39,385 bases of DNA from Synergistaceae bacterium (GTDB taxonomy: Bacteria > Synergistota > Synergistia > Synergistales > Synergistaceae). Below, piece by piece: positions 7,288-14,885 of this stretch. The stretch's first letter is position 1, and the number at the start of each line of letters is the position of its first letter. The position numbers and the translations under genes were made by a program. Under the pieces are notes generated by a model. That model was not told the origin of the DNA and made no database searches. It worked only from the letters and a program-made list of their open reading frames with translations. The DNA is taken from positions 1 to 39,385 of the forward strand of contig JAISXR010000186.1 in NCBI GenBank assembly GCA_031270375.1. Reading direction: 5' to 3'.

Positions 7288-10200
7288 TCTTCTTTTCCTG
7301 GTGTTCCTCTATCGTCATGCAGGTCAACTTGGAATCGCTGCCGCTTTCGTTGCGGACAAACGCGACACGCGATACAAATTGCTCTATGACATGTATCTTC
7401 TGCATGGGCGTGGCGATGAGCAGTTGAAGGTTCAGTTTTTTGAAAAGCGTCAGCGCGAATTGCGCCGATTCGTCAGAGCCGCGCCCGAACGCCTCGTCGA
7501 TCATGACAAATCTGAATGTCTTGGGGTTCGATATGTCGTCGGTGAGCCCGAACTGGTACGCGAGGCTGGCGGCGAGGATCGTGTAGGCGAGTTTTTCCTT
7601 CTGTCCGCCGGATTTTCCGGTGGAGCTGGCCGAAGTGTCGTACTCCGTGCCGGATTCACGCCAAATCTCAGAGACCGTGAATGAAAACCAGTTTCTGACG
7701 TCCGTCACGAAGGCGGTCCAGCGAGCGTCCTCGATCGTCTTGTCGGGGCGGCCTTTGAATTTCCCGATTATATTGCGGACATTCTGAAATTTTTCCTCGG
7801 AGTACAGATTCTCCGAGCCGGTTATCGTGTCCTCCGTGCAGGCCCTCAGCATTTCCTGGAAACCACGGATTGTCGTATCGATTACCCTGTGCGCCTCAAG
7901 TTTGATATAACGCCCCTGGTTGTAGTCTATACCGGCGAGAGACCTGTTTATTATCTCGATCCTCTCGGATATTTCCTGAGATTTGCCGTACAGTTGAGCC
8001 TGAAACGTGGCTATTTCGTTTATCGTGTTCTTGTGCAGAAGTTCCTTGAATCGCGACTCGAAGCGCGGCAGGTCGTCCGACTTGAGCCGGTTCAAGAATC
8101 GCGCGTAATCCGGCGCGGATCTCATGGTGTCGTCGAATTCCTGGGTCTCCATCACATATTCCCCGCGAAACGCCGTCATCATGCTGACGGTTTTCGTGGC
8201 GACATCCTCGGCCTTTCCGGACTCCGAATCTTTCTCGCGGTTCAGCCTGTCACGCGAGATCCTTTCATTTTTATCACAATTTTCCAGCGTGAGCCCGTAT
8301 TCCGCAAACATGGAGGAGGAAAATTCGTCCAATTTTTCAAACAGCGGTGAATGCCGTTCCAGCGATTCGGAGTTGAGATAGGGGCGCAGTTCCTCCAACT
8401 GGTATTGCTTCTCTTGGCGCGCGCCCTTTTTGGTCCCGATCTCACCAGTGGTTCTCGAAATGGAGGCTTCTATTTCGTGTATTTCGTTTTTGACGATGTC
8501 CAATTGCGCGTTGAGTTCATTTAGTCTTCCGGAAGCCGCCAGAAACGCTTCCAATTCATGTTTCAGCCCCTCTATTTCCTCCGCCGGCTGATTCCAATCT
8601 ATGGAAGCGAAGTCCCGAAACATTCCGAGACGAGTGATATCGCTTCGCCTGGAGTGAGTTTCCTTCGATTTTACAGACAGAGCGGACTGCTCCTCTGTGA
8701 GTTTTTTCAGGCGGGATTCGAGAATCCTCGACGAATTTTCCAGCACGTCGATCTTTGACTGGTTCTCCCATCCCAGGACATACCGGCTGCGATCCTCGAT
8801 GTAAAACCTGTCGTCCTTCTCGTGCATCATATCGTTGGTCTTTACCTGACCTGTTCTTGTCACGGCGCGCCTCTCACCGCGAAAGCTCTCCATATCATCG
8901 CAGCAGGCATAATTAAAACGGGCCGTGAGTTCACCCAGCAGCCAGCCTTCGAATTTATTTCCCGGTTTCGTCTCGATCTTATTTACCAGAGAATTCCGCG
9001 AAATCTGCGCCAATCCGGCGTCTAGAGGTCTTGCCCGATTTTGTTTCACCCTGTAATAAACGAGGCGTCCCCCTATATGATTGTCGTTCACCCAGTTTGA
9101 AACGGCTGTGTAGTGTGCGTCAGGGATCAGAACGGACATGCCGAAATTATGGAGAATGCGTTCGGCCGCTCCCTCCCACTCGTATGCTTCCGGACGTACC
9201 CTCAGAAGCTCGCCGGCGAAAGGCAGATCTGAGGCGGGAATGCCCAGCTCCTCGGACATTCTTGACCTGATGGCTGTGTGTTTCGCGCTTATGTTCGTCC
9301 TGTTGGCGCGAAGATTCCGCAGCTCGTTTTTTATGTTTTCCAGTTCCTTCGAGACCGATTCGATGTTCACGCGAAATTCGACCGCGGCGTTTTCGTTGCT
9401 CGTCAGGCGATCGTCGATATCGAGCGTCATCGCGGCAATCGCGTTCCTCGTCTCGAGGAACGAGTCCATGCCGGTGTATTCAGGCAGGCCGAGGGACTTC
9501 AAAAGCCCGGAGTACGAAACATACTCTCCGTACCTTCTGTCGCGCTCTTTGTTCCTGTCGTTTATGCGAAGTTTTATCGCCTCTATCCTGTCGCCGCCTA
9601 GTCCGGCTATGGTAATTCCGAGGTCGCCCGCTATCGTTTCTTTGCCTGTTTTCTGGGCGGCGAGTTTCATGAGACGTTCCGACAGGCGCTCCTCCTCACG
9701 GATCAATTCCTCGATTCTTTTGGACAGGAGCCTCGTCTTGTGGACGGCAAAATATACCTCGACGGCCGATAAACAGGCGGCCAGCGTCTCGATGTTTTCC
9801 GTGAGCGTCTTATACCGGCCGCAGTTCTCGACTATGGGTTCCAGCAGCCCTACCTGTCTTTTGGCTGTCAGTATGGAGTTGTGCGCGTTCATGAGATCGT
9901 CGAAGCGCCTGATAAGTTCGCGTATTTTTTCGCTCGAATCTATCGGTTCTAGCATGTGGGTTCTTACGAAGTCGGTCAGATCGCCTATCGACTTCATGGA
10001 CACAGCCTGGTGGAAGAGTTCGAGGGCATGTTCGCTTCGCTCGGCAGGAATTCCAAGCGCCCTCGAAAATCGCGCGCGGTACTGAATGAAGGAGTCGAAT
10101 ACTTCAGCCCCGATATCTTTCAGCCGGCCGCGGAGATTTTTCATCTCAGCGCCAAATGACGAGAAGTGCTCCTTTATCGACATCTCCCTGTTCACGACGA

Positions 10201-10666
10201 CGTAAAACCTGTCCGGCTGGGATTCGTTCTCCCTCATCCAGAAGACCTGGGCCAGCGTCACGGCCTGATCAAGCGCCTCGTTGTGGAAACAGCCCAGCAA
10301 CACGGAATAACTCCCTGATTCCCTGAGCGCCACCGGACGGGCCGTTGTCCTGTCCTCGAGGCGTTCGCTCCTGTAATATCCCTCCACATAGGAGCGCAGA
10401 GTACGCTCGCGGGTCTCGGCCCCGGCGGCCTTGTTGTACGCGGCCTTATTTGACGGGACCAGCAGCGTGGTCAGGGCGTCCATGAAAGTTGATTTCCCGG
10501 AGCCGTTATCTCCGGTAAGAAGGCCGTTTTTGCCGTCGAGGGGCAGGGACCATATTTGGGCATTGAATGTTCCCCAGTTATACAGCTCAAAACGCCGCAG
10601 ACGAAACCCGGACACGGATTCGGCGACATCCTCCACCACGAAGTCGAATTCCAGTTGTCTCGCCAT
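7259..10666 (-). CDS. jetC: Wadjet SMC-like ATPase JetC
   Basis: The protein has 1135 aa and a MukB-like layout. The N-terminal ATPase half has Walker A GDNGSGKST at about residues 52-60. A long charged coiled coil with a central hinge-like region around residues 450-600 follows. The C-terminal half has an ABC signature SGGQKEKLAY near 1019 and Walker B FRFVMIDE at about 1051-1058. JetC dimers with JetA/JetB extrude DNA loops using ATP and hand circular DNA to JetD for cleavage. It begins 12 bases after jetB. The family is distinct from chromosomal Smc and MukB, and the flanking DUF3375, DUF4194 and DUF2220 genes confirm the assignment. Confidence 0.93.
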   Translation of the reverse strand: MARQLEFDFVVEDVAESVSGFRLRRFELYNWGTFNAQIWSLPLDGKNGLLTGDNGSGKSTFMDALTTLLVPSNKAAYNKAAGAETRERTLRSYVEGYYRSERLEDRTTARPVALRESGSYSVLLGCFHNEALDQAVTLAQVFWMRENESQPDRFYVVVNREMSIKEHFSSFGAEMKNLRGRLKDIGAEVFDSFIQYRARFSRALGIPAERSEHALELFHQAVSMKSIGDLTDFVRTHMLEPIDSSEKIRELIRRFDDLMNAHNSILTAKRQVGLLEPIVENCGRYKTLTENIETLAACLSAVEVYFAVHKTRLLSKRIEELIREEERLSERLMKLAAQKTGKETIAGDLGITIAGLGGDRIEAIKLRINDRNKERDRRYGEYVSYSGLLKSLGLPEYTGMDSFLETRNAIAAMTLDIDDRLTSNENAAVEFRVNIESVSKELENIKNELRNLRANRTNISAKHTAIRSRMSEELGIPASDLPFAGELLRVRPEAYEWEGAAERILHNFGMSVLIPDAHYTAVSNWVNDNHIGGRLVYYRVKQNRARPLDAGLAQISRNSLVNKIETKPGNKFEGWLLGELTARFNYACCDDMESFRGERRAVTRTGQVKTNDMMHEKDDRFYIEDRSRYVLGWENQSKIDVLENSSRILESRLKKLTEEQSALSVKSKETHSRRSDITRLGMFRDFASIDWNQPAEEIEGLKHELEAFLAASGRLNELNAQLDIVKNEIHEIEASISRTTGEIGTKKGARQEKQYQLEELRPYLNSESLERHSPLFEKLDEFSSSMFAEYGLTLENCDKNERISRDRLNREKDSESGKAEDVATKTVSMMTAFRGEYVMETQEFDDTMRSAPDYARFLNRLKSDDLPRFESRFKELLHKNTINEIATFQAQLYGKSQEISERIEIINRSLAGIDYNQGRYIKLEAHRVIDTTIRGFQEMLRACTEDTITGSENLYSEEKFQNVRNIIGKFKGRPDKTIEDARWTAFVTDVRNWFSFTVSEIWRESGTEYDTSASSTGKSGGQKEKLAYTILAASLAYQFGLTDDISNPKTFRFVMIDEAFGRGSDESAQFALTLFKKLNLQLLIATPMQKIHVIEQFVSRVAFVRNESGSDSKLTCMTIEEHQEKKNASGIVDRA

Positions 10667-10678
10667 TTCCGCCAGCCG

Positions 10679-11329
10679 TCACTCTTCGTTAGAAATCGCG
10701 CCCAGGGACGACATCAGCCTGTATTCTTCGAGCCGTTTTTCAAAGGCGCCCAGCCACTCGGCGTCCACGAACGCCTTTATTATGCCGCGCACTTCATATA
10801 CATTCGCCTGATTTTTGAGTTGGCGGACGAATCCCATATCCTTTACCCGGTTGATATTTTTTTCCATTGAATCCATGATTTTTGCCTCATTGCCGCTTTC
10901 CGGCAGAAAGATGCCTACCATGTCCAATATCTCGTCGCGGGTCATGATCAGTCTCGTTCCTTCACCGCCGGCCTCGAATTCGGCGAGCCGTTTCCGCAGC
11001 AGCGCCAACAGCAGGCTCGTCTCGTACGTGAGCGGGCGTTTCGCGACGAGCCTGGGTATCTCGCAGCCTGATTCGTCTTTAACTTCCAGTACGGATTGAG
11101 AATATCTCACATAGGCGAAACCCTCCGCCTCCACTATGAACAGCGATAACCCGACCGCGGCGAAATGATCCCTCACACGCGGCTGAAGTTCAATCATATC
11201 GTTCCAGACATCTTCCGAATCATCGCGGTACAGTACTCCCCTATAAAGAGCCGCCAGCACTCTGGCCAGACGAGCGCGGTCGGCGACGGGCGGCACTGTC
11301 GTCACAGGCTCTTCGTCCAAACGCTTCAT
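10679..11329 (-). CDS. jetB: Wadjet accessory subunit JetB (DUF4194, MukE-like)
   Basis: This 216-aa soluble protein is in the DUF4194/JetB position. It has an N-terminal segment LARVLAALYRGVLYRDD, a central winged-helix-like part (ETSLLLALLRKRL) and a C-terminal region on KNINRVKDMGFVRQL. In Wadjet it binds the kleisin JetA and the SMC arms, as MukE does. The track ORF starts 20 codons upstream inside jetA. I prefer the ATG at 11329, which overlaps the jetA stop as ATGA. It is co-transcribed and coupled with jetA. Confidence 0.88.
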   Translation of the reverse strand: MKRLDEEPVTTVPPVADRARLARVLAALYRGVLYRDDSEDVWNDMIELQPRVRDHFAAVGLSLFIVEAEGFAYVRYSQSVLEVKDESGCEIPRLVAKRPLTYETSLLLALLRKRLAEFEAGGEGTRLIMTRDEILDMVGIFLPESGNEAKIMDSMEKNINRVKDMGFVRQLKNQANVYEVRGIIKAFVDAEWLGAFEKRLEEYRLMSSLGAISNEE

Positions 11330-12777
11330 CTCGTGAAAATAACCCTGGGAGCGCGGGCAGCGACATCGCTCCCACGCCCGTTGCGCCATGAGATTTCGTC
11401 GCTCACGGCGTCGTCGAATATTGATCCGTCCCGCTTCGACGCTATATTCATATAGGCGATTATCTCGGCGAGTCCGCGTTCGGGACGATGCCGGGCGAGC
11501 AATTCCGCCAGCGTAATTTGCGGGACATGCAACAGCGCCAGTTTTATATTCTCCTCAAGCGCCGCGGTATCGACGTACATGACTTCATACAACGCCGACG
11601 TGTCGATCTCGCCCGAGTCTCCGATCAAAAGCTCCGACGACTCTATTTTCACGCGCGATTTTTCGGCAAACAAGGGACGCTCCATTATGAGCTTTATCTC
11701 AACGGACATGTCGTCAATTTCCATGAAATTTCCCCTGGGAGGATCGTTCTTCACTTTGATCGCGTTCTCCTGAATATGCCTGAATATTTCGCCGATGCGG
11801 CGGTTTTCCATCCACACGCTGTTGTCGAGGAACCCGCGCAGTTGCGACGAGAGGGATGCCGCCACCTCTTGAACGTGAGTGCTGGCGTCGAGCCACAAAG
11901 TATGGATTCTGGCTAGCCGCCTGTCCGGCGACATCTCCCGCACGGCCGGCATTTCCATCACCTTGCCCAGCAGTTCTTCCAGTTCCTGCTGGAGACGCCG
12001 TGAAAGCAAGAAATCCATGAAAGCCCGAAAAGAGCGGCCTTGGTCGGAGTCGGATATCGCGTCGTGTTTCCCCAATATCTCGTCGAGCAGGGCTCCTTTT
12101 CCCTCCTCCCACAGAGCTATGCGCTCACGCACGCTGCGGTCAAGTTCCCTGAAATTATACTCGACCGATCGGAAATCGCTCAATAGGTCCATCGCGGTCG
12201 TGGAAAGCTGATAAAATCGGTCCTTCAACGAAGCCGAATCCAGCAGGGACAGCTCGCCCCGCTCTATTTTGGCTATCTCCGCGTCTATCTCGCCGCGGCG
12301 TTTTTTCAGCTCGGCAATTCTCACTTCCTCGTCCGACTCCGATCCCTCCACCATCTGGCGAATCAGGTCGAAGATGGTTTTGAGGCGCGACTCGGTACCC
12401 ACAAACGACACGCTCGCCAGTGAATTCACCCATGATATAGCCTTTTCGGCGGCCGGCGTTATGTCGTAGTGGGGTTCATCCGAATTATCTGGGTAAAAAC
12501 GCCGGAGCCAGCCCTTGTCAGGCTCAGCCCATTCCTTGAGATAATCGACGGATTTCCTGGGAAACGATTCGTGACCGGCTTGCTCGCGCAGGAAAAACAG
12601 TTTGTCCTCCAGGCGTTCCATCAAGACCGACTCCGAAAGTATCCTGCTGTTCGGCAGTATGAACGCCTCGTTCAGAAAACTGATCACAAGCGGAGCGTTA
12701 TCCGCCGTCATCAGCTTCCACGACGCGTTCCCGCGCTTCATCTCGCACAGCGTCTCAAAATCTATGCTGGACGGCAA
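11326..12777 (-). CDS. jetA: Wadjet kleisin-like subunit JetA (DUF3375)
   Basis: The first gene of the Wadjet operon encodes 483 aa. The N-terminus ASWKLMTADNAPLVISFL is the characteristic DUF3375 opening. A coiled region (about residues 160-260) and a C-terminal domain ending in HRPERGLAEIIAYM follow. By analogy with MukF it bridges the two JetC heads and recruits JetB. The start is a TTG at 12777 with only a weak ribosome site. An in-frame stop (TAG) lies three codons upstream, so no earlier start is possible, and the family alignment needs residues this far upstream. This could mean low expression. Confidence 0.9.
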   Translation of the reverse strand: MPSSIDFETLCEMKRGNASWKLMTADNAPLVISFLNEAFILPNSRILSESVLMERLEDKLFFLREQAGHESFPRKSVDYLKEWAEPDKGWLRRFYPDNSDEPHYDITPAAEKAISWVNSLASVSFVGTESRLKTIFDLIRQMVEGSESDEEVRIAELKKRRGEIDAEIAKIERGELSLLDSASLKDRFYQLSTTAMDLLSDFRSVEYNFRELDRSVRERIALWEEGKGALLDEILGKHDAISDSDQGRSFRAFMDFLLSRRLQQELEELLGKVMEMPAVREMSPDRRLARIHTLWLDASTHVQEVAASLSSQLRGFLDNSVWMENRRIGEIFRHIQENAIKVKNDPPRGNFMEIDDMSVEIKLIMERPLFAEKSRVKIESSELLIGDSGEIDTSALYEVMYVDTAALEENIKLALLHVPQITLAELLARHRPERGLAEIIAYMNIASKRDGSIFDDAVSDEISWRNGRGSDVAARAPRVIFTR

Positions 12778-12872
12778 CTCTATTCTCTATGTGCGGCCGG
12801 AGCCAATGATAGGGCTTCATTCATTGATGGTTGCATCCTCTTTCAGGGATAAATTCACGATACTCCGGCTAT

Positions 12873-12901
12873 ATTTTACAGTAGTCAGTTTCAGTGTGCA
12901 A
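12873..12901 (-). promoter_or_regulatory. candidate promoter of jetABCD
   Basis: On the minus strand TTGCAC and TAAAAT are separated by 17 bases, about 95 bases upstream of the jetA TTG. The -10 box matches 5 of 6 consensus bases, while the -35 box is weak (TTG only). The 197-base gap has no other convincing gene. Confidence 0.35.
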
Positions 12902-12974
12902 TTCCGCAGGCGAAAGTGAAGAGTATTTTCACCCGTTGCGATAAATTTGGGATAATTCTCAACGGCGAGTGAAG

Positions 12975-13814
12975 TCACTGCGCGCAGAATTTCGCCAATC
13001 CGGTACGCTCTTTCTCCGCCGAACATGCCAATGTCTTATCCTGAACGTAAGCGATATCCCAAGCCAGCCAGCCTATCCCGGCCTGGAGGAGTTCCGGCCT
13101 GTATTCGAGAACTATGTCCGCGCTGGGGGTATATTCCGTGTAGCAGTCGAAAAAAAACTCCATGTCGAAATTACCGTCGAAGATGCCGTTATGTTCGTCG
13201 GACGTTCCGTAGTTGTTGTGCAGATGATAACTCATGATTCTATCAGCAAGACCTCTGACGACAGTCTTGGTTTCCCATCCGCTGCAGTTGGCGTGTCCCA
13301 CGTCTAAAAGGCAGTCGTGATCCAGCGACCGAAACAATCCGATAAATTCGTCCTGCCCGAAAAGAACGTTGTTCAATTGAGGTATCCCGGCGTTTTCGAT
13401 CAATATCCTTAAGCCAAATGACCGGGCCAGTTCGGCGGTTTCGGATATATTCCGCAGCGAGTGCGCGATCATATCCTCGCGGTCTGATATTTCGGAATTA
13501 TTCAGGTGGCAGACCACGTATTTCGCTTCCAGAACCGACGCGTATTCGAAAACTCTCTTGCAGTACTCCATCGTGGCGAGGTATTCTGGCGAACCGGGTT
13601 CTTTCGAGTGGTCGGCGTTGTAGTAAGGTTCATGGAACGATATCTGAATATCCCGGAGCCATGGCGTAAATTTATCCAGATGTTCCATATATCCGTCGGC
13701 GTGACAGAGTGGAAATATTTCGATTCCCACATTTCCGTTCACATTATTTTCGACGAACGCCAGTATGTTTTCCGTTTCTTCGTCGTTACGCAATTGCGAA
13801 CTTATATATATCAT
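12975..13814 (-). CDS. sugar phosphate isomerase/epimerase-like TIM barrel (AP endonuclease 2 family)
   Basis: At 279 aa, it belongs to the xylose-isomerase-like/AP endonuclease family 2 barrel superfamily. Putative divalent-metal ligands are visible strand by strand: SFHEPYY, VCHLN, LIENAG, CLLDVGHANCSG, YHLHNNYG and VLEYRPE. Family members isomerise or epimerise sugars and inositols, or act as endonuclease IV. The sequence lacks a clear endonuclease IV signature, so a sugar enzyme is favoured and the substrate is unknown. The ATG has a strong GAGGAG site 6 bases upstream. It stands alone between Wadjet and a toxin-antitoxin pair on the same strand, with no obvious pathway partner. Confidence 0.75.
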   Translation of the reverse strand: MIYISSQLRNDEETENILAFVENNVNGNVGIEIFPLCHADGYMEHLDKFTPWLRDIQISFHEPYYNADHSKEPGSPEYLATMEYCKRVFEYASVLEAKYVVCHLNNSEISDREDMIAHSLRNISETAELARSFGLRILIENAGIPQLNNVLFGQDEFIGLFRSLDHDCLLDVGHANCSGWETKTVVRGLADRIMSYHLHNNYGTSDEHNGIFDGNFDMEFFFDCYTEYTPSADIVLEYRPELLQAGIGWLAWDIAYVQDKTLACSAEKERTGLAKFCAQ

Positions 13815-13978
13815 TTTCGTCTCCTCTTTTTCATGTTTCGTTTTTTAAAACAACTCCAGCATACCGCGCCAATGTCACGGCATGATTGTTTTCTGGTAAA
13901 AAATCGGTAAAAAATTTTCTCTCTCGGCTTGCGGACAAAACGGACGTATTTTTTATGTCAGCGGAAATGGTAAGCGGG

Positions 13979-14392
13979 CTACCTTATTTTTGCGAGTAAC
14001 TGGTTCGGCGTGATAACATCGATCTCCTTAACCGCCTTGATAAACGCTTCATCGCGTGACACTACACAATCAGCTCCAATTTTCTTGGCGCATACGTCAA
14101 TAAGCGCGTCCTCAAAGTCGTTCATAGGCCTTTCAAGGGCATCGACACAATCTGCCGGTTCGTTACCGATAATATCAAGCAGCAGGAGCAACTTCTGAAT
14201 CATTGCTTTTGCTTTGCCCGCGCCGTGTTCTTTGCGCAAAACGTAAAAGATATCGGTCAAACTGTTTGCGCTTATAAAACCGTCTATCGCCTTTGCCGAC
14301 GCGAGCCGTAGTATTTCCTGCGCTTCAACCGCAAACTTGGGATTCGGTTTGAGCGCGTCAACGACAACGTTGTTATCAACGACTACTCTCAT
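13979..14392 (-). CDS. PIN-domain toxin of a type II toxin-antitoxin pair (VapC-like)
   Basis: This 137-aa PIN ribonuclease has the first acidic residue in RVVVDNNVVVDAL, then NDFEDALIDVCA, and VSRDEAF near the end, so the acidic triad/tetrad of PIN nucleases looks complete. Such toxins cleave RNA, often tRNA or rRNA, when the antitoxin is lost. The start is ATG at 14392 overlapping the antitoxin stop as TGATG; the track TTG one codon upstream is less likely. The ribosome site is weak, in keeping with translational coupling that keeps toxin below antitoxin. Confidence 0.85.
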   Translation of the reverse strand: MRVVVDNNVVVDALKPNPKFAVEAQEILRLASAKAIDGFISANSLTDIFYVLRKEHGAGKAKAMIQKLLLLLDIIGNEPADCVDALERPMNDFEDALIDVCAKKIGADCVVSRDEAFIKAVKEIDVITPNQLLAKIR

Positions 14393-14646
14393 CAAAGTAA
14401 GCCTTTGTCGTGCAAACGTTCCTCTTTGTTAGCATCGTAAACTGTACTGTCTGGAACGGACGGAGTCGTTCCGACGAATTTCATAAGTTCGTCAAAGGCG
14501 TTTAGCCTGTCTAATTTAGCCGCCCTTTCCTCGCAAACAATTCTGCCGATCCGTTGTCCGTGGCGCGTTACGATAACATCAACCGTTTTGGAAAGATCGA
14601 AATACTTTGAAGGGTTGGTCTTTAATTCGGACAACTGAATATACAT
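14392..14646 (-). CDS. antitoxin of the Phd/RelB-like type, partner of the PIN toxin
   Basis: This 84-aa protein has an N-terminal Phd-like start (MYIQLSELKTNPSKYFDL), a strand-turn reading VIVTRHGQRIGRI as in Phd/YefM antitoxins, and a charged C-terminal tail expected to wrap the toxin. Phd-type antitoxins bind their own promoter through the N-terminus. The ATG has AAGGAG 8 bases upstream, which is stronger than the site of the toxin. The gene directly precedes the toxin. Local base composition is more AT-rich than the surrounding operons, which suggests acquisition. Confidence 0.83.
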   Translation of the reverse strand: MYIQLSELKTNPSKYFDLSKTVDVIVTRHGQRIGRIVCEERAAKLDRLNAFDELMKFVGTTPSVPDSTVYDANKEERLHDKGLL

Positions 14647-14654
14647 AACAACAA

Positions 14655-14733
14655 CTCCTTTTAGGTCTATTTGTTCTGTATATTCAATATAGCATATTTA
14701 GACATATTAGCCAATGATAATTAGGTCTGTTTG
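14655..14733 (-). promoter_or_regulatory. toxin-antitoxin promoter flanked by paired operator-like repeats
   Basis: On the minus strand TTGGCT (14709-14714) and TATATT (14686-14691) are 17 bases apart, and AAGGAG (14655-14660) precedes the antitoxin ATG. The repeat TTAGGTCTATTTG (14661-14673, plus-strand reading) recurs as TTAGGTCTGTTTG (14721-14733) exactly 60 bases away. One copy lies between start site and ribosome site, and the other just upstream of the -35 box. A degenerate inverted half-site, TTTAGACATA, lies between them. This is a typical layout for autoregulation by the antitoxin complex. Confidence 0.6.
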
Positions 14734-14784
14734 GTATTTGGGCAGTTGCTTTCATTAAATTCTGATTTATAGGCTCCGGCCATT

Positions 14785-14818
14785 ATAAAAAAAGAGGCTG
14801 CTTGAATTTGGCAGCCTC
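14785..14818 (-). terminator. Rho-independent terminator of the alaS-rpsA operon
   Basis: Read on the minus strand, GAGGCTGC and its complement GCAGCCTC form an 8-bp stem around a 9-base loop, followed directly by a run of seven T. It lies about 70 bases after the rpsA stop. It separates this operon from the toxin-antitoxin promoter. Confidence 0.85.
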
Positions 14819-14885
14819 CTAATGATTGATTTCAGACAATTAATTTATTTGTTTATCAAAGTTCACCGCGTAAAAACGCGCGCCG

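Noticed and set aside
6431-7684. 417-aa plus-strand ORF over jetD/jetC
   Set aside because: It spans two genuine minus-strand genes and has no ribosome site or domain signature.
7259-10666. Chromosomal Smc/MukB or RecN-like protein
   Set aside because: The flanking DUF3375, DUF4194 and Toprim DUF2220 genes and the N-terminal sequence fit JetC of Wadjet.
12817-13026. 69-aa minus-strand ORF between the isomerase and jetA
   Set aside because: It overlaps the 3' end of the isomerase gene, has no good ribosome site and would contain the likely jetA promoter. Treated as non-coding.
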